Of a stretch of 44,299 nt of DNA, positions 33,024 to 41,585 are shown piece after piece (positions within the stretch are counted from its first letter, which is position 1; each line of letters begins with the position of its first letter). Origin of the DNA: an uncultured Clostridia bacterium (GTDB taxonomy: Bacteria; Bacillota; Clostridia; Christensenellales; Borkfalkiaceae); assembly GCA_944328845.1 (NCBI GenBank), contig CALVHV010000004.1, positions 1 through 44,299 of the forward strand, written 5' to 3'. The notes beneath the pieces are model-generated. The model searched no databases. It saw only the letters and a list, made by a program, of their open reading frames with translations, and had not been told where the DNA came from. The translations under genes were made by a program, and so were the position numbers.

Positions 33024-36000
33024 ATGGTCAAATCCACATTCAGTTTCGGCGGAAAGCTGCTTACCATCTTTCTGACCATCGTCATATTCATTGCCCTGTG
33101 CGCGGGCTCGCTCATCCTCGCCGTCACCAAAGTCAAGGTCCGCACGCTGGCGGGATGGATAGACATGCAGGATTACATTTCGGAAACATACGACGGCACG
33201 ATCATCGACCTCGTCTCCAAAGTGAGCGAAATGTTCAACGGAGACATCACCGTCAACAAAGTGCTGGAGATCTCCCCGGGCCTGCAAAAACAGGTAGACG
33301 GGATCGTCGACAACGTGGAAAAGGTCGGCCTGTTTAAGGTAGACAGGGAACTCCTCTACGATATGCCCGTCAATCAGATGACGAGCAACCTCATGCAGAT
33401 CGTCGTCCTTACGGCATCCCTCAACAAACTGGCAGACTACCTTTCCGTTTCTCTGCCCGATCTCGCCTTTATCAAGGGCAACGAGGAAGACCCCGTAGAC
33501 GTGTATACGCAGGCAAACACAACGGAAGACGGAACGATCGACAAGATCTTTACCATGTCTGACGACGAGACCTCTCCCCGCACCTACTATACGCGCTCGG
33601 AAACTTTTTCCTCTGTCTATACGGACGATACGGGAGAAGAACAGCCCGTGGCAGAGCAGGTGGAGACGCTCCTCTATACGCTGGAAGGGGTGACTCTGGA
33701 AAACAATTTCTTCTGCTATCAGGGAAACAAGCTGTACGTCGGAAATACGGGTCACTACGAAGATGAAAGCGGCGGGACGGCGGAAACTGTTTCCTATGCG
33801 GCGATCACGCAGAACAGCGGCGTTGTCTATTCCTCCGAAAAACAGGAAGACGGAACGTACACGCTGAAGCTTGCCCCCGCCGAAAACCAGAAATTTTACA
33901 AGAGCTGCCCGCCCACGGCGGAGCACGAGGACGGGTTCGAAGAACTGATCCTTTCCTCCGACGGGGAAAAGGTATACACCCAAAGCATCGCGGCGCCCTA
34001 TCGCTATAAGGCACTGTATGCACAGTTGGACGCTGCGCCCGAAAGCGGCGAGTATTTTACCTTCGGCGGCAAATATTACGTGCTTGCCACACAGACGCAG
34101 GAGTCGGGCGAATACATTGTGGACGAAACGAAGGGCGGATTCCGTATCCTCGAGGAATACAGAAACGACGTGCTCTTTGCTCTCGACTATACGTACGCCG
34201 AAACGGCTGCAGAAAACGCATCCGCCGAGACGCCCGTATATGTCTATACCAACGGCATCGGCGATCTGCCCGTGACCTACGCCATCTCCGCGCTGTCTTC
34301 TTTCCTGGACACTAAGACGATGACAATGGACGATCTTTCCGTGTACTTCGGAATCGACCTGAACATTGCCGTGCTGGAAGGAATCAAATATGTGCCCCTT
34401 GCCTATCTCTCTTCTGCCATGACGGCAGAGATGAACTCCGTCTATGTGGACAACGTCATCGAAGTGAACGCTTCCTCCCCCACCATTCTGCTCTATCTCG
34501 CCTACGGCAACGGATACAGGATCACCGGGGAAAACACGCTGGAGATCACCGACGAATCGCAGAGGCGCACCATCGGTCAGCTGACGCAGGCGTTGGACGG
34601 CATCACCATCTCTTCCGTGGTCGAGATCGGGGAGGACTCGCATCCTCTTCTGCAGACCATCGGCGACTGGACGCTCAACGACATCGGCGACGCAGACAAG
34701 ATCGGTTCCATCCCCCTCGGAGACGTCATGACCATCGTCACAGATGAGGACGCTGCCGCGGACGAAACGGGCAACACCGTCGCCTCGCCGCAGATCCTGC
34801 AGGCGCTGGCAAACATTCCCCTCGACGGGATCGCTTCCGCCATCGACTCGCTGACCCTCGCGGAGATCATGCCCATCGATCCTTCCGACAGTCTGCTCGG
34901 CAACCTTTCCGGTTCTACCCTGCAGACCCTCTCCCAGGACCTGACCAACCTTTCCGTACAAAAACTGTTTGCGGACAGCATCTATGCCTACCACGAAGCG
35001 GCGGTCATCCCTCCCGCGGACGAGGGGGACGCAACGCCCAACCGCACCCGTTTTGCACAGCTTAAAGCGGAGGCGGAAGCGTTGGAAGCACTGTATCCCG
35101 CAGAAGAACTCTACGTATACGAAAAGGGAGACTATACCCCCGTACGTGAATTTATCGAGGCATACGAGCGCGCCAACGCAGACGTGCCCGCCTCGCAGGA
35201 TTACAAGGGCATCCTGCCCGACACGATCCGCACCCCCTACCTTGCCGTTACGGACGAGATCCTCGACCAATATACTGACGTGCCGCTGTATGCCTATACG
35301 GACGACGGCAACGGCTCTTTCGGCTATGTGCTTGCCACGCAGGTGAGCGAATGGAAACTCTCCGAAGAGGACGCACAGAAGTACGAGGGCGCAACTCTGT
35401 ACCAAAAAAAGAGCGAAGCAGGCAAGACGCTGTACGAAGAGGCAGCCAAAAATGCCGATGGCTTTTACGCGGCAAAGACTCTCTATGTCTGGGACGCGGG
35501 CGCCGAGCGCATGACGGCGGTCTCGCTCGATCCCGCAGGACTGAGCGTACGCGAAGAATTTGCGCAGACACAGCTGTATACGAATATCTCTTACGCGGCT
35601 GCATACGACTCCGAAACGGAGTATTACGACCAAGGCAACCTGTTTACCTATGACATCGGCAAGCAGACGTGGACGCAACTGCCCCTCTCCCCCGCCTATT
35701 CTTCTGACGGCGGCGTGAAGGTGTTCCTCGGCTACACCCTGCCCGAGAGTTTCAGTCTCTCGCAAGGGACCGCCCTCTATACCTACGGAGAAGTCGCAGG
35801 GGTCTGGAAATACCTGCTGACCGAAAGTGCTTATGAAGTTGCCGTCTCCGAAAACGGCGCCTACAATACAAGCACGCTCTATGCGCCTGCCGCAGACTCG
35901 GGAAACAGCATCGCCGTGATCCGCCTCGAATACAAGGATGGCGCATGGAAGCTTTCCGATGAGGACGCAGCCGCCTATGCGGGCAAAACGCTGTACGCGC

Positions 36001-36266
36001 AGATAAACATCGAAACGACCTGCGCCGTGCAGGAGATCGACTCACTCGTCGTCAACGTCCAGAACAACATCAACAAAATGACGCTGAAAAATCTGTACGA
36101 GGACGGCATGGTCGAACTTTCCGCCCCCGATAAGCTGGACCAGAAGATCCCCTCCCTCATCCCCGGTTACGAGGGCAAGACGGTGGGCGACCTCACCATC
36201 AACGAACTGCTCAACCTGACGCTGGAGATGATCTCGTATCTGTCGTCGCTCCCCACTATTCCCTGA
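33024..36266 (+). CDS. Large exported or membrane-anchored protein with internal repeats, unknown
   Basis: A 1080-residue protein with a short basic start (VKSTFSFGGK) and one hydrophobic segment (about 11-34), so it is an N-terminally anchored or secreted protein. I find no known enzymatic motif. The rest is rich in Tyr, Thr, Asp, Glu and Ala. A central region (about 430-650) carries spaced Leu/Ile segments (IGQLTQALDGI, LNDIGDADKIGSIPLGDVM, LAEIMPIDPSDSLLGNL). The region about 690-1030 repeats a LY-xY and WKLS theme: WKLSEEDAQKYEGATLY near 777 and WKLSDEDAAAYAGKTLY near 974. GAGGT precedes the ATG. Its role is unknown; surface exposure is inferred from the anchor and composition. A terminator follows. 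Confidence 0.7.
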   Translation: MVKSTFSFGGKLLTIFLTIVIFIALCAGSLILAVTKVKVRTLAGWIDMQDYISETYDGTIIDLVSKVSEMFNGDITVNKVLEISPGLQKQVDGIVDNVEKVGLFKVDRELLYDMPVNQMTSNLMQIVVLTASLNKLADYLSVSLPDLAFIKGNEEDPVDVYTQANTTEDGTIDKIFTMSDDETSPRTYYTRSETFSSVYTDDTGEEQPVAEQVETLLYTLEGVTLENNFFCYQGNKLYVGNTGHYEDESGGTAETVSYAAITQNSGVVYSSEKQEDGTYTLKLAPAENQKFYKSCPPTAEHEDGFEELILSSDGEKVYTQSIAAPYRYKALYAQLDAAPESGEYFTFGGKYYVLATQTQESGEYIVDETKGGFRILEEYRNDVLFALDYTYAETAAENASAETPVYVYTNGIGDLPVTYAISALSSFLDTKTMTMDDLSVYFGIDLNIAVLEGIKYVPLAYLSSAMTAEMNSVYVDNVIEVNASSPTILLYLAYGNGYRITGENTLEITDESQRRTIGQLTQALDGITISSVVEIGEDSHPLLQTIGDWTLNDIGDADKIGSIPLGDVMTIVTDEDAAADETGNTVASPQILQALANIPLDGIASAIDSLTLAEIMPIDPSDSLLGNLSGSTLQTLSQDLTNLSVQKLFADSIYAYHEAAVIPPADEGDATPNRTRFAQLKAEAEALEALYPAEELYVYEKGDYTPVREFIEAYERANADVPASQDYKGILPDTIRTPYLAVTDEILDQYTDVPLYAYTDDGNGSFGYVLATQVSEWKLSEEDAQKYEGATLYQKKSEAGKTLYEEAAKNADGFYAAKTLYVWDAGAERMTAVSLDPAGLSVREEFAQTQLYTNISYAAAYDSETEYYDQGNLFTYDIGKQTWTQLPLSPAYSSDGGVKVFLGYTLPESFSLSQGTALYTYGEVAGVWKYLLTESAYEVAVSENGAYNTSTLYAPAADSGNSIAVIRLEYKDGAWKLSDEDAAAYAGKTLYAQINIETTCAVQEIDSLVVNVQNNINKMTLKNLYEDGMVELSAPDKLDQKIPSLIPGYEGKTVGDLTINELLNLTLEMISYLSSLPTIP

Positions 36267-36284
36267 TCATGCAACAAAAACTTT

Positions 36285-36315
36285 GCCCTTTGCATCCCTG
36301 CAAAGGGCTTTTTTT
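36285..36315 (+). terminator. Terminator of the 1080-aa protein gene
   Basis: GCCCTTTGCA, loop TCCC, TGCAAAGGGC (36285-36308), then seven T. Confidence 0.93.
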
Positions 36316-36337
36316 CGCAAATGTTGCCGAAAAAGAT

Positions 36338-36366
36338 TTGACTTGAAAGCAAAAATACTATATAAT
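36338..36366 (+). promoter_or_regulatory. Promoter of rpsF-ssb-rpsR
   Basis: TTGACT (36338-36343), 17 bp, TATAAT (36361-36366). Confidence 0.88.
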
Positions 36367-36373
36367 AATAAAA

Positions 36374-36415
36374 GCGCTGAAAAGAGCGCAAACCTTGCGT
36401 GCCGAAAAGGTACGC
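36374..36415 (+). promoter_or_regulatory. Folded rpsF leader, possible S6:S18 binding site
   Basis: Two hairpins stand in tandem in the roughly 68-base leader: GCGCT/AGCGC (36374-36378 with 36385-36389) and GCGTGCC/GGTACGC with a GAAAA loop (36397-36403 with 36409-36415). Many bacteria autoregulate rpsF operons by S6:S18 binding to such a leader. I see CCG runs nearby but cannot align the published core with certainty. Confidence 0.35.
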
Positions 36416-36440
36416 CGAATAAGACCGGGAGGTGAAATCA

Positions 36441-36722
36441 ATGAAATACGAAATGCTTTATCTGATCGACGCATCGATGGCAGAAGAAGCACGCGAAGCG
36501 CTGATTTCCAAGTTTGAAGACACTGTCAAAAACTTGGGCGGCACCGTAGTTTCGACGGACAAGTGGGGCGTTAAAAAGACCGCTTATCCCATCAACTACA
36601 AGAGCGAAGCGTTCTATGTGCTGATGACGTTTGAAGCAGACGGCAGCTCCATCAAAGAGCTGGACCGCATTGCGGGCATTACGGACGGCGTGATGCGCAG
36701 AATGATCACAAAGGCGATCTGA
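36441..36722 (+). CDS. rpsF: 30S ribosomal protein S6
   Basis: A 93-residue S6, which binds S18 and the central domain of 16S rRNA. KYEMLYLID at the start, the VSTDKWGVKKTAYPINYKSEAFYVLMTF core and the final GVMRRMITK are typical. The ATG at 36441 follows GGGAGGTG; a GTG nine bases earlier overlaps that site and is not the start. First gene of the rpsF-ssb-rpsR operon. Confidence 0.98.
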   Translation: MKYEMLYLIDASMAEEAREALISKFEDTVKNLGGTVVSTDKWGVKKTAYPINYKSEAFYVLMTFEADGSSIKELDRIAGITDGVMRRMITKAI

Positions 36723-36735
36723 GGACGGTAAGAAG

Positions 36736-37149
36736 ATGAACAAGGTTTTTTTGATCGGTAACCTTACCCGCGACCCCGAACTTTCTGAAACGAACAGCGG
36801 CGTTGCCGTCTGCCGTTTCGGGCTTGCCGTTTCCCGCCGTCGCTCTGCCGCCGATACGGAACCCCAGACGGATTTCTTTAACGTGACGGCATGGCGCGGC
36901 CTTGCGGAAAACGTGGCGCGCTTTACCAAGAAAGGGAACAAGGTAGCGGTTTGCGGAAGCATCCAGATCCGCAACATCGAAGACAATGCGGGACAGAAAC
37001 GCACGTACGTAGACATCATTGCCGACGACGTGGAGTTCCTTACCCCCAAGGGCCAGGCCGGCGGTTCGGACGACGTTTACGCCGCCCCCGCACCCAAGAA
37101 AAAGCCTGCCCTCGAAGCGTTTGACGACGATTCGGACATTCCGTTCTGA
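36736..37149 (+). CDS. ssb: Single-stranded DNA-binding protein
   Basis: A 137-residue SSB: OB-fold start NKVFLIGNLTRDPEL, FNVTAWRGLAENVARFTKKGNKVAVCGSIQIR, and a short linker ending in the acidic tip DDDSDIPF, which binds partner repair and replication proteins. The linker is short compared with the usual SSB (about 160-175). It lies between the S6 and S18 genes as in most Firmicutes, with a weak AGGACGG site. Confidence 0.98.
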   Translation: MNKVFLIGNLTRDPELSETNSGVAVCRFGLAVSRRRSAADTEPQTDFFNVTAWRGLAENVARFTKKGNKVAVCGSIQIRNIEDNAGQKRTYVDIIADDVEFLTPKGQAGGSDDVYAAPAPKKKPALEAFDDDSDIPF

Positions 37150-37228
37150 TCGCGCTGCGCCCTCTATCCCAACAAACACCCTTGCGCGGGACTTTCCGCG
37201 CGCGTAAAATTTTAAAAGGAGTAATATC

Positions 37229-37474
37229 ATGGAAGAAAAACCCGTCAGAAAGCCCATGAAGAGAGTCTCCCGCAGAAAGGTTTGCGCCTTCTGCCAGGAG
37301 AAGGTCGAAGTCATCGACTATAAAGACGTCAACCGCCTGAAAAAGTTTATCACCGAAGGCGGAAAAATTCTCCCCCGCCGTATGAGCGGTGTGTGCGCTA
37401 TGCACCAGAGAGAGCTTTCCAACGCCATCAAAAAGGCGAGGATCGTTGCCCTTCTGCCCTTCAAAGGAGAGTAA
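37229..37474 (+). CDS. rpsR: 30S ribosomal protein S18, zinc-binding form
   Basis: An 81-residue S18 with RRKVCAFC near the N-terminus, [23 protein letters not shown] in the core and a basic tail. Cys19, Cys22, Cys56 and His59 make a complete CxxC...CxxH zinc site, so this is the zinc-dependent (C+) version. AAGGAG precedes the ATG. No zinc-free copy is in the window. Confidence 0.97.
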   Translation: MEEKPVRKPMKRVSRRKVCAFCQEKVEVIDYKDVNRLKKFITEGGKILPRRMSGVCAMHQRELSNAIKKARIVALLPFKGE

Positions 37475-37479
37475 AGCCC

Positions 37480-37517
37480 AAGCGGAAAACGCAGCTGCGT
37501 TTTCCGCTTTTTTTTTA
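37480..37517 (+). terminator. Terminator of rpsF-ssb-rpsR
   Basis: A perfect 15-bp palindromic stem (37480-37494 with 37495-37509) running into a T tract through 37517. Confidence 0.92.
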
Positions 37518-37626
37518 TTGCAACGCCTCTTAAAGAAAAAGCGCCTCCCTAACAGGATTTACAGAGGAAAGGGCGAAAAATGCGGCAGAAAAGACGCCGC
37601 ACAGTTTTATGTAAGGAGGAAAAACA

Positions 37627-38388
37627 ATGCCCTATACACAGGAAACACACCGCATCCCTCATCACGGGAGAGTGGCGGAGGGAACACTCTTCCGCCCCGA
37701 CACCGACAAAAAAATGCCGCTCGTCCTTTTCTGCCACGGATACAACGGCAGGAGGGACAGCTTTTTCCCTGCAGCGTCCTTTTTGGCAGAAAATGGCATC
37801 GCCTGTTTCTGCCTGGACTTTTGCGGCGGCGCAGCCGTCGACAAGAGCGGTTTTCCGACAGAGCAGATGACCCTCCTTACCGAAAAAGAAGATCTCGGCG
37901 CCGCGTTTTCGTACTGTACACAGCTGCCGTACGCAGACAGAGACAACCTCTTTTTGTTTGGGGAAAGCCAGGGAGGACTGGTCAGCGCCCTGTTTGCCGA
38001 AGAACACGCACAAGAGCTTAACGGGCTGATCCTGCTCTTTCCCGCCCTCTGCATCCCCGACGACTGGCGCAAAAAATTTCCGCAGGGCGCGCCACTTCCC
38101 GAAAGCATGGATTTTTGGGGAATGAAGCTGGGAAAGAGATTTTTCGAGACCGCCTGCGCTATGCAAGTCTTTGAAAACATCGGTCAATTTGACAAACCCG
38201 TCCTGCTCCTGCACGGAGATGCGGACTGCGTGGTCCCCCTATCCTACAGCCGCCGCGCAGAAAAGGCATACAAAAACGCAAAGCTCGTCGTCTTTGACGG
38301 GGAAGGACACGGCTTTTCCGAACAGGGAAACGAACAAGTGCGCCAGCTTTGCCTTCGCTTTATCCGCGAAAGGATGTGCACAAACTGA
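37627..38388 (+). CDS. Alpha/beta hydrolase (esterase/lipase or acyl-peptidase type)
   Basis: A 253-residue alpha/beta hydrolase without a signal peptide. It has an oxyanion region FCHGYNGRRD (about 35-44), the nucleophile elbow GESQGG (Ser about 117), LLHGDADCVVP with the catalytic Asp, and GEGHGF with the catalytic His. The fold resembles the BAAT/serine-aminopeptidase and cinnamoyl-esterase groups; the substrate cannot be decided. AAGGAGG precedes the ATG. It stands alone between the rpsR terminator and its own. Confidence 0.87.
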   Translation: MPYTQETHRIPHHGRVAEGTLFRPDTDKKMPLVLFCHGYNGRRDSFFPAASFLAENGIACFCLDFCGGAAVDKSGFPTEQMTLLTEKEDLGAAFSYCTQLPYADRDNLFLFGESQGGLVSALFAEEHAQELNGLILLFPALCIPDDWRKKFPQGAPLPESMDFWGMKLGKRFFETACAMQVFENIGQFDKPVLLLHGDADCVVPLSYSRRAEKAYKNAKLVVFDGEGHGFSEQGNEQVRQLCLRFIRERMCTN

Positions 38389-38467
38389 CCCCGCCTTTTT
38401 GCTTCGCCGCGGCATGGTAAAAACGCCTTGTCGCAAACAATTTATTCTTACAGAATCCTCTTTAACG

Positions 38468-38506
38468 GGAGCGTGCGCCGCAAATTTCGGCGCCCGCTCC
38501 TGTTTT
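38468..38506 (+). terminator. Likely terminator of the esterase gene
   Basis: GGAGCG and GCGCCG pair with CGGCGC and CGCTCC around one mismatch (38468-38500), followed by TGTTTT. It is 80 bases after the stop. Confidence 0.6.
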
Positions 38507-38554
38507 ATCAAAAGAAGAATAAAAAAAGCAAACAAAAACAGGCATAAAAGTCAG

Positions 38555-38579
38555 AAAAAAAGACGGCTGAAAGCCGTCT
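38555..38579 (-). terminator. Terminator of the rnj-to-amidohydrolase transcript
   Basis: AGACGGCT, loop of three, AGCCGTCT (38561-38579), followed on the minus strand by seven T, 9 bases after the amidohydrolase stop. Confidence 0.92.
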
Positions 38580-38588
38580 GAAAGGCGC

Positions 38589-39380
38589 TCACTTTTCACC
38601 GAGAAGGGCGAGCGCGTTGCGGAAACAGATCTTTTCCGTCTCCTCTTGTGTAAAATGCATCTGCGAAAGATAGGACAGCGTATGCTGCGGCGTATCCCAG
38701 GGGCAGTCGGTCCCGAACAGCACCCTGTCCGAAAAGGCACGGATGACCCGTTCCCCTTCCTCCGCGGAAACGCAGGACGCAGCAAAGCTGATGTCGATGT
38801 ACACCCCCGTATCCGCCAATGCAGCGAGGGCGCGGTCGGTCATGTCCTGTCCGCCCAGGTGTGCCGCAACGATCTTTGCCTGCGGGAATGTTTCCCAAAC
38901 CCTGCGCAGTCCTTCAGGCGGCGTCTTAAAGGGCGGTTCAAATCCCCTGTCCGCACCCGCGTGGAAGAGCATGATCAGCCCGTACTTTGCGCATGTCTCA
39001 TAGATGGGAAAAGCGCGCTCGTCGTCCACCTGAAAATTTTGATAATCGTTATGGAACTTGACACCCTTGATACCCGCTTCGTGCAGCCGCTTGAGCTCCG
39101 TAAGCGCATTTTCGGAATCGGGATGCACCGAGCCGAAGGGAATGATATCGGGATAGTCGAGCAAGGAAAGGGCAAAATCGTTGACGTGCCTTTCCGTGCG
39201 GGGAGAGACGGCAATGTTGAGCGCAACAAACCTGTCTACGCCCTGCGCGTGCATGAGCGCACGGGTGGCGGCGACGGTGCCGTCCGTGTAAGGCGTGAGG
39301 TGCGCCCGCTCTGCCAGAGAGGAGACGGCACCCGCCGCAAGTTTATCCAAAAATACATGGGCATGAAAATCGATGAGCAT
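38589..39380 (-). CDS. Amidohydrolase-2 family metal-dependent TIM-barrel protein
   Basis: A 263-residue amidohydrolase. The N-terminal DFHAHVF holds the HxH metal ligands. GVKFHNDYQ, LIMLFHAGADRG (metal-type His), IVAAHLGGQD and the C-terminal FGTDCPW (Asp) complete the barrel pattern of the ACMSD/gamma-resorcylate decarboxylase-like group. Members hydrolyse or decarboxylate small aromatic or cyclic substrates, and the substrate here is unknown. AAGGAG precedes the ATG. It is the last gene of the minus-strand run that begins with rnj. Confidence 0.87.
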   Translation of the reverse strand: MLIDFHAHVFLDKLAAGAVSSLAERAHLTPYTDGTVAATRALMHAQGVDRFVALNIAVSPRTERHVNDFALSLLDYPDIIPFGSVHPDSENALTELKRLHEAGIKGVKFHNDYQNFQVDDERAFPIYETCAKYGLIMLFHAGADRGFEPPFKTPPEGLRRVWETFPQAKIVAAHLGGQDMTDRALAALADTGVYIDISFAASCVSAEEGERVIRAFSDRVLFGTDCPWDTPQHTLSYLSQMHFTQEETEKICFRNALALLGEK

Positions 39381-39389
39381 ACGATCTCC

Positions 39390-40310
39390 TTACAGACGGC
39401 GCATGTTGGCGGAGATCTTTTTGCGGTCGCGCAAGAAAGAAAAAACGGCGTACAACGTGCCGATGAGGTCAAAAACAAAAATAAAGACAATGTTAAGCAC
39501 AAAGTCGGTAACGTACTCCCCGCCCGCAGAAAATTTTTCGGCAATATACGAAATCCCGTCGCCCTCGATCAGCGCTTGCGCAAACAGACAGCCGAACAAA
39601 CTCAAGAGCATGACGGCAAGCGTGAGGAGCGCGACGCCGATGACCTTGAACAGGGTATTTTTTCCGCCGAATTTGCCGTACAGCCAGCCGCCCAGCAGGA
39701 CGCCGACGGCAGCGCCGATGGCGGCAAATCCCCACCAGAAAAACAGAACGACGAACACCGCCGCGCCGACGAGCGCGCCGCACAAGGCGCCGCCCATGCC
39801 CGCAAGCCTGTTGGAAGGCATCGCCGCTTCGTCCGCTTCGCGCTGTTTTGCCGCAGCCAGAGCGCGGTTGAAACAGTTTTCGTGCGCACGGAAAGGGATG
39901 TCCGACTCCAGCATATCGATCCCCTCTTCCCCCAGCGGCGCGCCGCAGTACGGACAGCAGTCCGCGGCGGGGAAGTTGTTCTTTTTCAAATAGGCGATGA
40001 TCTTATTGAGAATTTCGCCGATCTGACGGAATACCCCGCTGTACAGCTGCGGGCAGACCATCAGCCCGATCCCCACCACGCCGTAAGCGGTGAGTTTGAG
40101 TTCCTTTTTGTGCTTTTCGAGATATTTTTCCAGCGCCTCTTTGCGCCCCTTGGTATCCGTGACCACGGTGATCAGGCAGGGAGGATTCCCCATCACCTTG
40201 TACTGCACGTGTACGCGGTAACTGCGGTATTCGCCGTAACAACAGTGCTTCCCGAGGGTGAGCGAGTGTTCGGCGGCAAAATCGTCCATTGTGTATTTCT
40301 TTTTTTCCAT
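39390..40310 (-). CDS. Membrane protein with a cytosolic zinc-knuckle, unknown
   Basis: A 306-residue protein of unknown function. The first 150 residues are soluble and end in CCPYCGAPLGEEG (about 125-137), with a further Cys in ENCFNRA about 20 residues on, which could form a small zinc site. Four hydrophobic segments follow: about 178-200, 203-222, 230-250 and 270-295. No signal peptide. The N-terminal part (GEYRSYRVHVQYKVMGNPP) looks like a strand-rich domain. GAGAGG precedes the ATG. It lies 10 bases upstream of the amidohydrolase and after the U32 gene. Confidence 0.65.
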   Translation of the reverse strand: MEKKKYTMDDFAAEHSLTLGKHCCYGEYRSYRVHVQYKVMGNPPCLITVVTDTKGRKEALEKYLEKHKKELKLTAYGVVGIGLMVCPQLYSGVFRQIGEILNKIIAYLKKNNFPAADCCPYCGAPLGEEGIDMLESDIPFRAHENCFNRALAAAKQREADEAAMPSNRLAGMGGALCGALVGAAVFVVLFFWWGFAAIGAAVGVLLGGWLYGKFGGKNTLFKVIGVALLTLAVMLLSLFGCLFAQALIEGDGISYIAEKFSAGGEYVTDFVLNIVFIFVFDLIGTLYAVFSFLRDRKKISANMRRL

Positions 40311-40366
40311 ACGACCTCTCGCGCAAAGCACCGCACCTTCAGGCGCGGCCGCCCTGCTGTTGTCCG

Positions 40367-41545
40367 TCAGACCTTGCGCAAAATGTCCCCTTCCTCCAAA
40401 GGATAGGGACAGGCAAGGCGAAGCTTTTGCATGACCAGTTTGGCGTCCGAAACAGGTGTGCCCGCCTCGTCCGCTATCTCCTCCACCGTGAAGACCTTGT
40501 TGAAAGTGTCCGTCGGGGAAAGGATCTCCAGCCTGTCTCCGACGCGGAAGCGGTTGCGCATCTGCACCAGTCCCCCTGCCACGACGTCGGCGACGTATTC
40601 GCGCGTGCCGCTCTCCTGCGAATCTTCCTCGTTGACCGTTTCCGCATTGTCGCCGAGCATATAAGCAGTGGTAAAGGCACGGTGCGCCACTTTTTTCAGT
40701 TCTTCCTGCCCCTGCGCGGCGGAAAGCGTTCCGTCCAGCACCCGTCTGTATGCGTTGACGACGGTGGCAAGATAATAATTGCTCTTCATTCTGCCCTCGA
40801 TCTTAAAAGAGCATACGCCCGCGCGGCGCATCTCGTCCAGATGAGAGAGCATATTGAGATCTTTGCTGTTGAGAAGGTAGGTACCGCGCTCATCCTCTTC
40901 GGCAAGGAGCGCACCCCCTTCTTCCCTGCGCGCGCGCAGTTCGAACTTCCAGCGGCACGCCTGCACGCAGGCGCCGCGGTTGGAATCCCTGTGCGCGAGG
41001 TAGTTGCTCAAAAGGCACCTGCCGCTGTACGAAATGCACATGGCGCCGTGCACGAACGCCTCCAGTTCCAGCCCGGGGCAAAACTGACCGATCTGCGAAA
41101 TCTCTTCCAGGGAAAGCTCGCGCGCCAAAACGACGCGCTCTGCGCCCTGTTCCTGCCAAAAGCGAGCCGCATATGCGTTGGTCGTGTTCGCCTGCGTGGA
41201 GAGGTGCAGGGCGAGCCGCGGCGCGACTTTTTTAGCCAGCGCAAACGCGCCCGCATCCGTCACCAGCGCCGCGTCCGCGCCGATCTCCTGCAAGAAGCGG
41301 AAAGTCGTTTCCAGCTGCGCAAAGTCGCTGTTTTTGGCAAAAATGTTGACGGCGACATACATCTTTTTCCCGCGCGCGTGGACGTACTCTGCCGCCGCCC
41401 GCATCTCTTCCGGCGTAAAGTTATCCGAAAAAGAGCGCAGGGAAAAAGATCTGCCGCCCAGATACACCGCGTCAGCGCCGAAGCGCAGCGCCGTTTTCAG
41501 TTTTTCGAAATTGCCCGCAGGGGCAAGAAGTTCGGGGCTTTGCAC
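40367..41545 (-). CDS. trhP: U32-family tRNA wobble-uridine hydroxylase (TrhP-like)
   Basis: A 392-residue U32 protein. ELLAPAGNFEKLKTALRFGADAVYLGG at the N-terminus, the HLSTQANTTN segment, ELSLEEI and the Cys-containing block MCISYSGRCLLSNYLAHRDSNRGAC...C are diagnostic; the cysteines would hold an Fe-S cluster. TrhP/YrrN-YrrO proteins use prephenate to hydroxylate U34 of tRNAs. The start is taken as GTG at 41545, because GGAGGG lies 5 bases upstream and the family begins there; an ATG at 41569 lacks a site. The neighbour trmR supplies the next step of the same pathway, which strengthens the call over a protease. Confidence 0.85.
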   Translation of the reverse strand: MQSPELLAPAGNFEKLKTALRFGADAVYLGGRSFSLRSFSDNFTPEEMRAAAEYVHARGKKMYVAVNIFAKNSDFAQLETTFRFLQEIGADAALVTDAGAFALAKKVAPRLALHLSTQANTTNAYAARFWQEQGAERVVLARELSLEEISQIGQFCPGLELEAFVHGAMCISYSGRCLLSNYLAHRDSNRGACVQACRWKFELRARREEGGALLAEEDERGTYLLNSKDLNMLSHLDEMRRAGVCSFKIEGRMKSNYYLATVVNAYRRVLDGTLSAAQGQEELKKVAHRAFTTAYMLGDNAETVNEEDSQESGTREYVADVVAGGLVQMRNRFRVGDRLEILSPTDTFNKVFTVEEIADEAGTPVSDAKLVMQKLRLACPYPLEEGDILRKV

Positions 41546-41585
41546 CGTTCCCTCCGAAAAAATTTCCATTCCGCAAAGGGCGCCG

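Noticed and set aside
32991..35765. 924-codon minus-strand open frame opposite the 1080-aa gene
   Set aside because: The plus-strand frame has a ribosome binding site, membrane anchor, repeats and terminator; the antisense frame has none of these.
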